In this document: piece by piece, positions 11,137 to 22,456 of the stretch
Position numbering within the stretch: position 1 is the stretch's first letter
Layout: the number at the start of each line of letters is the position of its first letter
Source of the DNA: Spironucleus salmonicida
Taxonomy: Eukaryota; Fornicata; Diplomonadida; Hexamitidae
Direction of reading: 5' to 3'
Assembly (NCBI GenBank): GCA_000497125.2
Contig: CM035320.1
Location: 852,460-916,459, forward strand
Length of the DNA: 64,000 bases
The notes under the pieces: model-generated
What the model saw: only the letters and a program-made list of their open reading frames with translations
The model's database searches: none
Told to the model about the DNA's origin: nothing
Position numbers and translations under genes: made by a program

Positions 11137-11442
11137 ATGACGTCCCCGCTCAACTTCTTCACCTTCACCCCCGCCGGGTGCAACCTCGACTACATTCAGG
11201 TACCGCCGCGGAGCCCCCAGAAGCCCAGTCCTATGGTCAGCCAGTCCCCGCACCGGCAGCGGATCCGGCGCAACGCGGCCTCCATGCTGCTCCGGGGCGG
11301 CTTCCAGCTCCCGCCACAGCTGGGTGCGCTCCATACCGTGGAGACTCTCGGCTAGTCCGCCAGGCTGCCCTCGCTGCGCGCTCCCCTGCCTAGGCAGTTC
11401 TCAGACGGGCAGGTGCAGCCCGGTGCGGCGGGATTCTAGTGA
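11137..11442 (+). CDS. Unknown Pro/Arg-rich 101-aa protein, duplicated (copy 2)
   Basis: Identical in sequence to the gene at 5021-5326 and placed the same way, downstream of the (here truncated) membrane protein gene and convergent with the 70-residue gene. It ends TAG-TGA. Unlike the upstream gene, this frame is complete in copy 2, so both copies could be expressed. Confidence 0.45.
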
Positions 11443-11451
11443 ACGAATGTC

Positions 11452-11664
11452 TCACTACGGCCCCTGCATCATGCTCTGGCTCGAGATGTCCCTGTTCCCC
11501 AGCAGCAGCGTCCCGTCCCCGTTGTCGTCCCGGTCGAGGCAGACCGTGCCCAGCGACTCTAGGTGGGGCAGGTCCTCCGCGATCGGCAGGAGCTTCGGCG
11601 CCCCGTACTCGTTGTCGGTGATCTGCCTCTGCTTTCGGGCCAGCGTCTTGCGGATGGAGCGCAT
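11452..11664 (-). CDS. Unknown 70-aa protein, duplicated (copy 2)
   Basis: Identical to the gene at 4799-5011. The start codon and the first 35 upstream bases are retained. Beyond that the copies differ by the 24-base insertion, and homology then ends at 11748. This copy therefore lacks the divergent upstream region it shares with COPB2 in copy 1. Confidence 0.5.
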
Positions 11665-11748
11665 TCGGAATTTGGAACGGTCAAAATGTGCCTCGGCCGC
11701 GCGCGGGCGCGAACTCGGGGTTGGGCGCGGGGCGTGCTCTGCGCACTA

Positions 11749-12291
11749 GCAGATGACATCATGTCCATGCCACGAGTAGCCTACATGCGCTAATTATCAC
11801 TATTATAGCTACAATGTCCCTTTACAGCAATGCTACTTTGGCTACCTGCCTTAAGATCCAGTTATAAGTCACACTGCTATCAGGCTATTTTACGCCTTAG
11901 CACTGAAAACCTAAATAGAGCTAAAGCTTAGTCCTCTTGTCTACACCGCTAAACTCATGCACGGATTCACCGCGTAGTATCATATGACGCATTCTAGCTT
12001 ATAATTTGCTCAAACCTTTATACTCACCGGAAAACCTCATAATTTATCTATTTTCACCAATTCCTGCACTACCTCGATACCCACGTTTTAAATATTTCAA
12101 CCCTCCAAATTAGCTCATAATTAACCCCCACACAACCCCATCCAACCCCCTCCACCCCCCTCCACACCCCAATTACCACCCACACCACAAACGTAAATTC
12201 CACATCCTTCGCCATTTTCTATTTTTATTTTCTATTATTACATACTATTATTATACATTAATTTTCACTATACCACATTTTCCCCTTCCAA
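11749..12291. promoter_or_regulatory. C-rich, G-poor region upstream of the FAM135-like gene
   Basis: No gene supported; a long plus-strand open frame here reflects the near absence of G. Positions about 12125-12200 are strongly C-rich. They are followed by TATTATTACATACTATTATTAT-like words (about 12231-12256) some 40-60 bases before the start at 12292. The arrangement matches the upstream regions of COPB2 and the PP2A-type gene. Confidence 0.35.
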
Positions 12292-14595
12292 ATGAATTTG
12301 GACCTGAGAATTTTTCTGCGCCATTTCGCGAACCAGGACATCATCCAGCGCGGCTGGCACCGCCTGACCTTCCAGTTCTCGCACCCGATCGAGCTCGCGG
12401 GCGTCTCCCCGCTGATCCACGACTTCGTGGACCGGCGCGACCCGTCGCGATTTTTCGACAGGGCGACCGATTTTTCGTACAATTCGGCCACAAATTCGAT
12501 TTCCACTCCCTCTTTTCGCATCGAATTTTTCGACCAAATCGTCCAATTTTCGGCGCTGCTTTTGACGCGTTTGCGCCTCGCCACAACGAATTTCTCGCTC
12601 GAAATTTCGCTAAAACTCGATTTCACGCATTTTCCGAATTAGATTCCGGCCGCTGCGCCGAGCGTTTTTGCCACAACTTTCATACGCAAAATTCTACTGT
12701 AAAATATGCTAATCCCGTCGATTTAGCCGTTTTCCGAGTCGTTCCAGGACGTCCATTTCAGCGATTTCGAGCTCGTTTTCATGTGGCGAATTAGCAGCGC
12801 GCAGGGCGTCAAGAACGCGCAGAGCGTCCTCCTGCTGCAGGATTACTGCTTCGAAATTTTTTACCGCGAGAGCTTCGAAAACGCGTTTCGGCAGCTTAAA
12901 AATATGAAGAATTGCGGGCAATTTCTGCTCTAGTACGCTGAGCAGAAAAAGCGCTATTCGCACGTTTTTAGCGATGCCGCGGAAGCGAAGAATTTCGCGA
13001 AATTGCAGCTTCAGCTGGTCCAGAAATTCCACTTTCTGCTGAACCAGGACGTCGCGGAAGTGAAAATTAGGCAAAAGCAGCAATAGCCGTCCTGCGTCGA
13101 CTTTTTCGAGGACGAGCAGGTCTCGTCGCTGAGCGCTTCGAATTTCGAGTTTTCGGAGCTCCAGGACGCGGTTTCCGTCGATTATCCGGGCGAAACGATT
13201 CAGAATAGCGAGAAATTCGCGGTGGTTAAAACTGATGGATTTCGCCGTAAGAACGTCTATGAGACGAAAAGTTAGCTGATTCTGAGGATCGATAGTGATA
13301 GCGAGAATTTTGGTGCGGAAAATGCTTAAAAATCAGGTTTTAGCGAGCAGAATAAGCTGGAAAATGAAGATAGCGAGTATTTAGTTGATAATGTGGGATA
13401 AATAGGGGTGGAAGGTGATGTTTAACAGTTATAGTGTGATGTTTAAGAGAAAGAACGTGATATTTAAAAGCAAAAACCTATCATTTAGCCCCAAAAAGGT
13501 GAAACTTAAGAGCAGTAATGTGTTATTTAACCCCAAAAACCTCTCTACATCGAGCAAATCGTCCCAGACGAAATCTTCTTCAAACAGCTCTTTAACGCGG
13601 CCCAGGACATCAGAATTAACGTGAAAACGTGCGTTTACCAGTCGGATTTCGCACTGCCTTTTCTCACGAAAATCGCGCAAAACGTCCCCTCAAAACAGGA
13701 ATTTATCGGCCTTTTTGACGCCAAAACACAGAAATTCTTGACCGAAAAATTCTCTCAGAAACCAAAGAAACTGCGAAACAACTTGATTGTCACAACATTT
13801 GTTCACGGTTTCTAGGGAAATTCCAACGATTTGCGCTATTTTAAGAATGTGATATAACAGCAGAACAAGGGTCCAAATCACCTGTTCCTGCTCGCCTCTA
13901 AGTTCTACAAGAACGCGGCGCCGACGGTTTCGATTTTCGAGCTCGGCTACCAGCTGGCGCTCGAAATAATACACTTTCTGGCCGAAAATAACGCTAGCAT
14001 TTAGCAGCTCAAAAACATCAATTTCGTGGGGTTCTCGCTCGGAAATATCGTCGTTTAGGCTTGCATTTAGAGCAAAATTTTCGAGGATTTTCTGCCTTTT
14101 CTTGACTAAAATATCAGCATAAACGGGCCGCATTTGGGCGCTAATAGCGACAAATAGTTGGTCAATATGGGCATGTGCTTTTTGAAGTGTTTTAACAAGC
14201 AGCGGTGCATTTCTGAGCTTGAAAATCACCAAATTAGCGATTTGCAGCGTTAAATTCCAAGATATAACGTTTTGTAAGCTGTTGATCAGACGGATTGCAT
14301 GGAGTTAGTGAGTATCGGCAGTCTAGGATTTTTGTTTAATCGATAGGTTTTTATAGGAAGTCAGGGCGATGGTTACGTAAAATGCAGTTCAGCTGCATTG
14401 AATAATCGCAAGCTTTGGAAGCTTACTGGGAGCGGGGTCGGGTGTGAAAATTTGCAGTAGATAATATTGATTAATGCGAAAGAAAAATTCAAGAAAGGGC
14501 CATTTTTAGATGTTTAGACAGGAAGAAATGTGCATATTACGCCGTTAATTGATTTTTATACGATAGAACTTATAATTGACGCTTTGTGGTAGTGA
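12292..14595 (+). CDS. FAM135-type protein with DUF676 serine-hydrolase domain (767 aa)
   Basis: The frame runs to a final TGG-TAG-TGA with about 40 TAA/TAG Gln codons. The N-terminus (1-120) fits the FAM135 N-domain. The middle, about 330-420, is low in complexity and full of TAA/TAG. From about residue 497 the C-terminal alpha/beta-hydrolase domain starts with TTFVHGF and GNSNDLR. The nucleophile motif GFSLGN (Ser near 582) replaces the usual GHSLGN. SINGPHLGA and NMGMCFLKC follow, as in FAM135 (SLSGPHLG and NTGLWFMQK), then VSIGSLGF and SQGDGYV near the acid, and a His near the end. Members are predicted lipases or esterases; substrates are mostly unknown. The first 1.1 kb is GC-rich and the 3' end AT-rich. 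Confidence 0.85.
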
Positions 14596-14985
14596 GTTCG
14601 TTTACCTGACTGATAATTTTATAGATTTTACAAGTAAATTAAAAAATTGGTTCGTAATGTAATTATCGCTGTAAATAATATAAACATAAGGTTTATATGT
14701 AAGGGATCTTTTTAGTGTGAGTTTATTTAATCTAGATTATCAACAAAATAAATTAATATATTATAATGATGCGTATAGTTTGAATATTTATTTTAGTATT
14801 ATTTCTTATAGCGTTTAATTTATGTAATAATTTTAAGTTTGCTGTTAATCTCACTAAAATAACTCGATCAATATTTATTAATTACATATATATAAAGTAT
14901 TGTATTCTTAAAAGTATTCAGTAAAAAAGGTAATGTAGTATATATATGCAAAGTATAAATATTGTCCTTATTTATTCTATCAAAA
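14596..14985. other. AT-rich spacer
   Basis: I see no gene or repeat here. It separates two plus-strand genes. Confidence 0.6.
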
Positions 14986-15267
14986 ATGAGAAAGATCTCG
15001 CTAAAGTCGAATAAATCTTTCAAGATAACCAGGAGTACATCATATTCAAAATCTGCAAATTTGCTACCCCCTATCTCTACACCTCGCATCATGCTTAAGC
15101 AACTATCATGCAAAGATGTTAAGTAGAAGGAATTATTCAGAGAATCTATCGACTCCAAGACATTAGAATTGTCTACTACGGACGATGGTTATGATGATAT
15201 GTACCTTGATAGTTGTTTACTCGAAAATGTAGATTAGGTAGAGTTAGATGATGAATTTATAGAATGA
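14986..15267 (+). CDS. Unknown 93-aa protein, basic N-terminus and acidic C-terminus
   Basis: The frame starts at an ATG after five A residues. The first 50 residues are Lys-, Ser- and Thr-rich, and the last 30 are strongly acidic (TTDDGYDDMY, VELDDEFIE). No domain is recognised; it is probably disordered. After its TGA the same frame remains open and coding-like for about 60 more codons, with G mostly at first positions. The annotated end could therefore be a nonsense change or a readthrough site. Confidence 0.55.
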
Positions 15268-15733
15268 CGCCAATTCAGCCTAACTGTGATTTAGTTTATT
15301 CGACTGTAAATATATGATGATATGTAGACTAGTAATATAAATGAAAATTTCTAAAATATTAATATTGATAGTTTTGCTTAAATTAAAAAAAAATACAACA
15401 AATTTGTTATTATCATTATCGATTAATCCAAAAATGTATGTTTTTTTTAAATTTTACCATAAATTTTTAGACAAAATTCGTAGATGATGAGTATTTAATC
15501 GATATAATTATATAAAGAATAAATTTGTTGTATGGAATATTTATATATAAATGCATTATTAATAATGATATAGTATCTTAATATACATTAATAATTTGAC
15601 AATTCCAAACAAAAAAGTAACATTATTACAAGTAATAAAGTATATATTCATTACAAATATATTTCAGATAAGTAGTAACTGTCTATTCATTATACAAATG
15701 AGTAATAAAAGATAATTAATGAAATTTAGCTGA
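15268..15733. other. AT-rich spacer with possible frame extension
   Basis: The first 180 bases continue the frame of the preceding gene past its TGA in a coding-like way. The remainder up to the 3' end of the ornithine carbamoyltransferase gene is plain AT-rich spacer. Confidence 0.4.
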
Positions 15734-16687
15734 TCACTTGCTAACAACATCATTTATGAAGAAGTTGAGCACAGCCATAGCAGACCAAAGTCTGTTACCA
15801 GCTTCAGTGTAGGCGATAGATTTAGGTCCATCCATTACACTAGCAGTTTACTCATCACCACGTTAAGCAGGAAGGCAATTCATGAATACAGAGTTAGTAG
15901 CAGTAAGAGCCATAGCTTCGTCATTGATCTGGAAAGGCATGAGGTGTTTATAACGTTCAGCCTTCTGATCTTTAGAGATGTGATAAGACATCCAAGAATC
16001 AGCATACATAATGTTAACACCAGCACAAGCTTTAATATCATGAGCGATGGTACATTTACCACCGGAAATACGGTTAAGAGTGGCTACTTCATCAATGACT
16101 TCCTAAACTGGGGAATAATCTTTATGATCAGGGCAAATAACAACCATTTCCATACCAAGCATGGCACAAGCACGCATAATATCATAGGTAACATTATTAT
16201 AACAATCTCCAGAATAGCACATTCTAAGGCCCTTGAAGGAACCAAAATGCATCTTGATTGTCATGAAGTCACACACCATTTAAAGAGGATGCGCCCAATC
16301 ATCAAGAGCATTGATACAAGGAACAGAGGCAAATTTTGCGAGCTCAGTCATAGAAGCACGAGTGGGAAGACGGGCAGAAACGACGTCTACCATTCTGGAG
16401 ATAACTTCAGCAGTATCCTACATGGTCTCTTTTACACCTAAGTTAGAATTAGCACCTAATTCATAGTAAATGCAGTGACCACCGAGGTTTGTCATGGCAG
16501 TCTCAAGAGAAATACGAGTACGAAGAGAAGGCTTGGCAAAGAAGGCTAAAAGTTACTTGCCAGAGCAAGATTTTTGATATTTCTCTGGGTTAATCTTCAT
16601 ATCAATAGCAGTATCAATAAGGCGTTCAAACTCAGCAGGAGCAAGAGATGAGATAGTAAGAAGATGTCTGGTATTCTTGTAAGGCAT
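15734..16687 (-). CDS. OTC: Ornithine carbamoyltransferase, catabolic (317 aa)
   Basis: The enzyme interconverts citrulline plus phosphate with ornithine plus carbamoyl phosphate. In anaerobic diplomonads it is the second step of the arginine dihydrolase pathway, whose carbamoyl phosphate is used by carbamate kinase to make ATP. Residues 54-58 are SLRTR, the carbamoyl-phosphate loop (STRTR in most species). HPLQ is at 133-136, DSWMSY at 230-235 matches the family's D-x-W-x-SMG ornithine loop, and NCLPAQRGDE at 270-279 matches the HCLPxxRG loop. The length is typical. There are few in-frame TAA/TAG codons (five, at variable Gln sites, one of them in the NCLPAQ loop). The start ATG gives the expected N-terminus. 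No targeting peptide is seen, so it is probably cytosolic. Confidence 0.95.
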
Positions 16688-16845
16688 TGGGAAGTGGTGA
16701 CCAAATCTAGAAAAAAGATTTAAGAATATTATTTGTTAAATTATTAATCTCTATTATTTCCCCCTCCATTATGTTCAAAAATATATATAAATATACCATA
16801 ATTATTCTACTTATTTTGTGATTTTCTTAAATATGTGAGTATGCC

Positions 16846-17052
16846 TCAAAAATAGTTTTTAAATAATGACATATAAAAAAATATTACAATATTAGTAAAA
16901 ACTAATATATTTTTTAATTAATAAGTTTGTTCAAATATCATAAAGTCTGTATTGCTCAAATAATTATAACTAGACTAATAATCATTACTAATCTCCACAA
17001 TATTATCTGCCACTGTATTATTACTTATAAATTTATTTATATAATCTGTCAT
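16846..17052 (-). CDS. Small protein with C-terminal membrane anchor (68 aa)
   Basis: A 68-codon frame with TAG and TAA Gln codons and a TGA stop. The first 45 residues are polar with several Asn and Asp. The end is a hydrophobic segment (ILVFTNIVIFFYMSLF) followed by four residues, the layout of a tail-anchored protein. No family is recognised. It lies about 160 bases upstream of the OTC start on the same strand. Confidence 0.45.
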
Positions 17053-17241
17053 TGGGTTTTATATTATTAATTATTCATATCCTGTAACTTTTTAATGCAC
17101 TATATATTTATTTTATAAATAATAGTAATCCTACTTCATATTGGGTTTATATAAAAGTCATACATTTAAACATTAATATTAATTGCTTAAGTATGATAAA
17201 CATAGAAGAGATATTTAATATACTTTCACATTGCAATATCA

Positions 17242-17433
17242 TCATCGCTCACTATGAACCACTTAACCTATAACGAATAATTACTAACCAAATACAATAT
17301 TATTATCTTATATATAACTCCAAAACTATGTATATTCTAGATCATTTATTAGTACGTAAATATACTGAATTTACAATGGTTAGTGGGGGAAAGTGTTTTT
17401 ATCTGAATCAGATAATTAATTCTTTTCTGCCAT
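17242..17433 (-). CDS. Possible 63-aa protein starting inside inverted arm B1
   Basis: The start codon and first codons (ATG-GCA-GAA-AA) lie in the inverted arm; all later codons lie outside it. At the mirror junction (22447) the same start leads into a different frame. The product is polar with several Gln from TAA/TAG, ending on TGA. It may be chance, or a gene whose 5' end was duplicated. No family is recognised. Confidence 0.3.
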
Positions 17434-17599
17434 GATATCCTCAATACTCCGATTGGAAGGTCCAGGTACTACTCACGCGCACTTAATAACGGTTGCTGCA
17501 GGATGGACATTCATAAAATGATTCCTTTCTAAATGCGTAATAGATTCCAATACGAGTTATACTAAAAAATTAAAACCATAAAGAGGATATTTTTAACAT

Positions 17600-18358
17600 A
17601 TGAAAATACAACTACTAGATACATAATTGGTTCTGGAAACTAAAAAATGTTATATTTTACTTTCGATATATGCGGTAGATTAGTAGCAAGCCCTAATATT
17701 ATTGAGTGCCTGCCACTGGTAATGCTACTACTATCAAGTACCTAGGGTTAGTAGCTTTAGATAACTATCTAAAAATATGTATACACTAAGAAATCTGGAA
17801 ATGTAACAAAAATAGCTACACTAATACCCGTCTTTACGTATTCGCAACAATCCAGAAACACCCGAAGCTAAAATTTCGAATTTTAGCAAATATACATATG
17901 TATATTGTAAATATTCGTTTCGTAAAATTAACTATTCCCCCAATACTACTTAAGTTCTTTCAGAAACAGTTTCTGTAAAGAAGTAGTTTAAGGAAATATT
18001 ATCATAAAATACGGTTATACTAATTTGTAATATGGTGAACCTTAAGCAAAAGGAAACTATCATCCCCAGTACACAACTAACAGAGTTTTCGTCCGTGAAG
18101 TCTCTAGCCCTCGCTTCAGTGAAGGCTGGAAACCTCAACACCAGAAAGCTTGCCGAGATGGCTCCTGGGGCGAACCTGATGGAGGCAGCAGGTGATCTTG
18201 CAGCCTAGCACCGGGTGCTGGTATTCGCCCTACAGGTACTGGAAATGAACCTACCAAAATCTCAGCGAGAGCTCTGCGCGAGAATGATGCGGAACCTGAC
18301 AGCAACCAGCACTACAAAGGCCTATCGCGCCATTCTGAGCCATATAGAATATGCGTGA
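17600..18358 (+). CDS. Unknown protein of inverted repeat B (arm 1), 252 aa or 108 aa
   Basis: The frame is open from the ATG at 17600 to TGA at 18356-18358. The second half, from the ATG at 18032, is distinctly GC-richer, Ala/Leu/Arg-rich and helical (for example VKSLALASVKAGNLNTRKLA), and is the part I trust. The first half is AT-rich with several TAA/TAG codons, but keeps a coding look around residues 85-110. The true start could be either ATG. No transposase or other known domain is recognised. An identical inverted copy is at 21522-22280. Confidence 0.5.
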
Positions 18359-18751
18359 ATTAACTTAACCTTCGTCGTGTACATGTGAGATTTTTACTTC
18401 ACCTTATTCCACTTCAAAGGGGCCATAGATCTTGTCCGGAATATTCGTATGTAATGAGAAGAGGTAAATATATAAATAAATATTGCATGCTTTAATTTTC
18501 ATTGTAGTAATTCTATAGGATCCGGGAATCCAATCAAAATACAGCACACATTAGCTTATAAGCGGAGGCCTGAGGTGAATCAAGTAGGTTGACCTAGCGG
18601 GCCTTAAATTTGGTGGGATCGAATCATGGTACCAGGACAATCATGTGATAGAGGTATACTATTCCTGGTCCGGGGAGTAAATGCTTAACTAGGTACAGCT
18701 TGATGAGCCTTTCGCAAAGCTCTTGTAATACTGGCGGGTGGGCTTGCAATA
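18359..18751. other. Inner part of arm 1: coding-like fragment and hairpin
   Basis: On the minus strand, from the arm edge at 18751, a frame of about 40 codons reads as a Leu/His/Pro-rich protein end (LQELCERLIKLYLVKHLLPG) and closes on TGA near 18629. It looks like the 3' end of a gene cut by the arm boundary. Around 18630-18677, ACCAGGA and TCCTGGT can pair as the base of a hairpin. The mirror copy is at 21129-21521. Confidence 0.35.
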
Positions 18752-19191
18752 ATATTGTAGAAGTATAGTGTTATAATTGTAATCCTGATTAATATCGAAA
18801 ATATGTTGTTATATGCTACCTATAGAATAGTGTATAAACTATGGATACCTTTTACTAGTTAAGTATGTAAATTATATAGAACCTATCATATAATTAAGAT
18901 CCTATTGAGTATATAATATCGTTAGTTTTTCCTTTGGATAAATATATCCAGCAATTTTTATAAGAATAAATACATTGAATTAGTGATTTTAATTTTGTTA
19001 TTTATTATTAGCAGTGACTTAAAGATAATAATTGGGATATTACTTACTAAAATCAATGTAATAGCGTAAATTTATGTGCAAATCTTTTTTAAACCTATTT
19101 TTATATGAGACATGTTTATGTTTAACTACTAATTATATAATTATATAATATTGGTTAATATTACTTTTCAAACCACTCCAAATTTCATATA
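18752..19191. other. AT-rich spacer upstream of IFT56
   Basis: Unique sequence between arm B1 and IFT56. No gene is visible. Confidence 0.6.
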
Positions 19192-20784
19192 ATGAACTAC
19201 GTTAAAGTTTCAGAGGCGTTTGAAAAATCAAAGACTATGGCAGCTCAACAGGCGGAAAATGAAATTCCATCACTAGCATAATTCATTGAGAAACGAGACT
19301 TTATTGGAGCTGTCACACTTCTTAATTTCTAAAAATAAACAAACACTGTTCCAGAAGGAATACATCCTGATTTATGGTTAGCGTATTGTCATTTTCACTT
19401 AGGAAACTCTGATGAGGCATTAAGAATCTATACTGAATTAAATTAGTAAGAACCTCCTCCATAAGACCATAATTAGCTAGAACTTTATAAGGCAATATGT
19501 CTACTTTATTTAGGTAGAATGGACGAAGCTCGCTCAGTTGCAACTAAACTTCCTGCATCACCACTCTAAAACAGGTTATTATTTCATGCATGTTCTAGGT
19601 TATTAGATGAAGATTCATTATAATAATATCATTAGAAGCTCAAAAATATCTCTCCAGATTAGATGGCTCTTGCTGCGGTACATTTTTTGAGAACACATTA
19701 TAACTAAGCACTTGAATGTTATGAAGAGGTATTAGCAGTATAATAGGAATATTATGCTATATATATGCATATGGCACTTTGTTTTTATAAATTAGGCGAA
19801 TATGAGAGATGTGAAGAATAGTTATAAAATTATAGAGATCATGCTGACGATTCATTTACTTCTATTAATCTCTTGGCAGCTACTAAATTTAAGATGGGAA
19901 AATTAAAAGAAGCTAATTAACTCTTAGACTAGATGAAAAATGATCATTCTATATCTGAATTACCATAATTTAAGCATAATAAATGTCTGTATTCTGGTTT
20001 AAATGCAGCCACTCATATTCTTTAAACATTAACATCTGCAGTACCTGAAGCACGCGCTAATCTTTTACGTCTTTATATTGAGTAACGCTAGTATAAGGCA
20101 GCATATGATTTAATGTAGAATTTTGAACCAGCGGTATCTTAAGAATATTGTTTGAAAGCGGCTGGATTCGCCTATTTAGGACAACATACTACTGATATGG
20201 AAGCTTTAACATATGCTAGAGCAGCGTATGCAACTGTGGGTTAATCTGATGCAGATAAAGATACTCTATTAGGTCGTCGTTCTATGGCTGCAGCTTACTT
20301 TTTAGATGGAGAATTTGATGATGCCGCAGTTTATTATGATTCGATCGCCGAGATACCTAAAGAATCAGAAGAATAATTTGATCTCAATTATGGTCTCACA
20401 TTAGCAGCAATAGGAAAAGATGATTAAGCTCTGGAATTCCTTGCCAGACAGATTAATTCACCATATTTTACATTAATCCATAAACAATGGCTTGCTAGAT
20501 TATTTATTCGCTCAAAACGTGCTAAAATGGCATTTGAACTATATTAAAAAAGCGAATCAAACAATCCAAGAACTGCACAGTTATTGAGAATCATTGCTCA
20601 TGAATGTTTTGCAGTAGGTGAATTTAAATTAAGTGCTGAAGCAAGTAAAATTTTAATTAAAATAGATTCTGCTAGCGAGAACTTAAATGAATATAAAACG
20701 ATGTTTAGAGCAGCTATGGCAGCGAGCACTTTAAAAGAGAGAGGTAAAAAAGTAACGCCACCTAAAATGGTTATGGAAGAGTGA
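19192..20784 (+). CDS. IFT56: Intraflagellar transport protein 56 (TTC26/DYF-13), 530 aa
   Basis: IFT56 is a TPR subunit of the IFT-B complex that carries cargo into flagella, including motility proteins. The frame from the ATG at 19192 to TGA has about 30 TAA/TAG codons, almost all at positions where Gln suits TPR helices. Family-typical segments include FIEKRDFIGAVTLLNF near the start, WLAYCHFHLGNSDEALRIY, LYKAICLLYLGRMDEA, HACSRLLDEDSL, and LFIRSKRAKMAFELY near the end. Successive A/B helix pairs cover nearly the whole protein. The length is close to the usual 550. The gene sits alone between the two arms of inverted repeat B. Confidence 0.92.
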
Positions 20785-21128
20785 TGGAAATACTATTTTA
20801 GTCAAAGTATTTAAAGTTGTAATTTTAAAATGAAACATCGGTATTTAGATATTATATGTAATTTTAATTTAATTCATGCTTGATTTTTCTAAAAATCTAG
20901 AAAATTAAGTATTGAAAATCATTTTTATATACTATATATTTTATATCTCAATTAATTAAATTAAAATACTGATAAATCTAATGTTAGTTATGACGGTAAA
21001 AAATTATCTCTATATATATTTTATAAAATGACATTATAAGTGTTACTATACTAACTTTATAGGAATATGATAATAGTATTATATTCTCATAAAACAGGGA
21101 TTAATAGTTATTATTTATCATGTTATTG
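20785..21128. other. AT-rich spacer downstream of IFT56
   Basis: Unique AT-rich sequence between IFT56 and arm B2. No gene is visible. Confidence 0.6.
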
Positions 21129-22456
21129 TATTGCAAGCCCACCCGCCAGTATTACAAGAGCTTTGCGAAAGGCTCATCAAGCTGTACCTAGTTAAGCATT
21201 TACTCCCCGGACCAGGAATAGTATACCTCTATCACATGATTGTCCTGGTACCATGATTCGATCCCACCAAATTTAAGGCCCGCTAGGTCAACCTACTTGA
21301 TTCACCTCAGGCCTCCGCTTATAAGCTAATGTGTGCTGTATTTTGATTGGATTCCCGGATCCTATAGAATTACTACAATGAAAATTAAAGCATGCAATAT
21401 TTATTTATATATTTACCTCTTCTCATTACATACGAATATTCCGGACAAGATCTATGGCCCCTTTGAAGTGGAATAAGGTGAAGTAAAAATCTCACATGTA
21501 CACGACGAAGGTTAAGTTAATTCACGCATATTCTATATGGCTCAGAATGGCGCGATAGGCCTTTGTAGTGCTGGTTGCTGTCAGGTTCCGCATCATTCTC
21601 GCGCAGAGCTCTCGCTGAGATTTTGGTAGGTTCATTTCCAGTACCTGTAGGGCGAATACCAGCACCCGGTGCTAGGCTGCAAGATCACCTGCTGCCTCCA
21701 TCAGGTTCGCCCCAGGAGCCATCTCGGCAAGCTTTCTGGTGTTGAGGTTTCCAGCCTTCACTGAAGCGAGGGCTAGAGACTTCACGGACGAAAACTCTGT
21801 TAGTTGTGTACTGGGGATGATAGTTTCCTTTTGCTTAAGGTTCACCATATTACAAATTAGTATAACCGTATTTTATGATAATATTTCCTTAAACTACTTC
21901 TTTACAGAAACTGTTTCTGAAAGAACTTAAGTAGTATTGGGGGAATAGTTAATTTTACGAAACGAATATTTACAATATACATATGTATATTTGCTAAAAT
22001 TCGAAATTTTAGCTTCGGGTGTTTCTGGATTGTTGCGAATACGTAAAGACGGGTATTAGTGTAGCTATTTTTGTTACATTTCCAGATTTCTTAGTGTATA
22101 CATATTTTTAGATAGTTATCTAAAGCTACTAACCCTAGGTACTTGATAGTAGTAGCATTACCAGTGGCAGGCACTCAATAATATTAGGGCTTGCTACTAA
22201 TCTACCGCATATATCGAAAGTAAAATATAACATTTTTTAGTTTCCAGAACCAATTATGTATCTAGTAGTTGTATTTTCATATGTTAAAAATATCCTCTTT
22301 ATGGTTTTAATTTTTTAGTATAACTCGTATTGGAATCTATTACGCATTTAGAAAGGAATCATTTTATGAATGTCCATCCTGCAGCAACCGTTATTAAGTG
22401 CGCGTGAGTAGTACCTGGACCTTCCAATCGGAGTATTGAGGATATCATGGCAGAAA
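21129..22456 (-). repeat. Inverted repeat B, arm 2 (1,328 bp)
   Basis: Reverse complement of 17424-18751. Identity appears complete, so the duplication is recent or kept uniform by gene conversion. The two arms and the centre form a 5.0-kb palindrome-like structure. Confidence 0.93.
21522..22280 (-). CDS. Unknown protein of inverted repeat B (arm 2), 252 aa or 108 aa
   Basis: Mirror copy of 17600-18358 with the same two possible starts (22280, or 21848 for the GC-rich helical half). As the complete frame lies within the arm, both copies are intact. The two genes point inward, toward IFT56. Confidence 0.5.

Larger units (their letters stand above)
10409..11748 (-). repeat. Inverted duplication A, copy 2 (1,340 bp)
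   Basis: Reverse complement of 4739-6054 plus a 24-base GC-rich insertion near the distal end (about 11700-11730). The shared sequence begins at TATAAATTTATTACG at 10409 and stops at 11748. The two copies embrace 4.35 kb of unique sequence, so the region could form a large stem-loop or recombine and invert. Confidence 0.93.
17424..18751 (+). repeat. Inverted repeat B, arm 1 (1,328 bp)
   Basis: Reverse-complementary to 21129-22456 with no difference found by eye; positions pair as x and 39880 minus x. The arms enclose a unique 2,377-bp centre that holds IFT56. Each arm contains one 252-codon frame and, at its inner end, a GC-richer coding-like fragment. No short terminal repeats or target-site duplication are evident at the outer ends. 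Confidence 0.93.

Noticed and set aside
18600-18640. tRNA-like GATTCGATCCC in the inverted arms
   Set aside because: No matching A box at the right spacing and no T-stem pairing.
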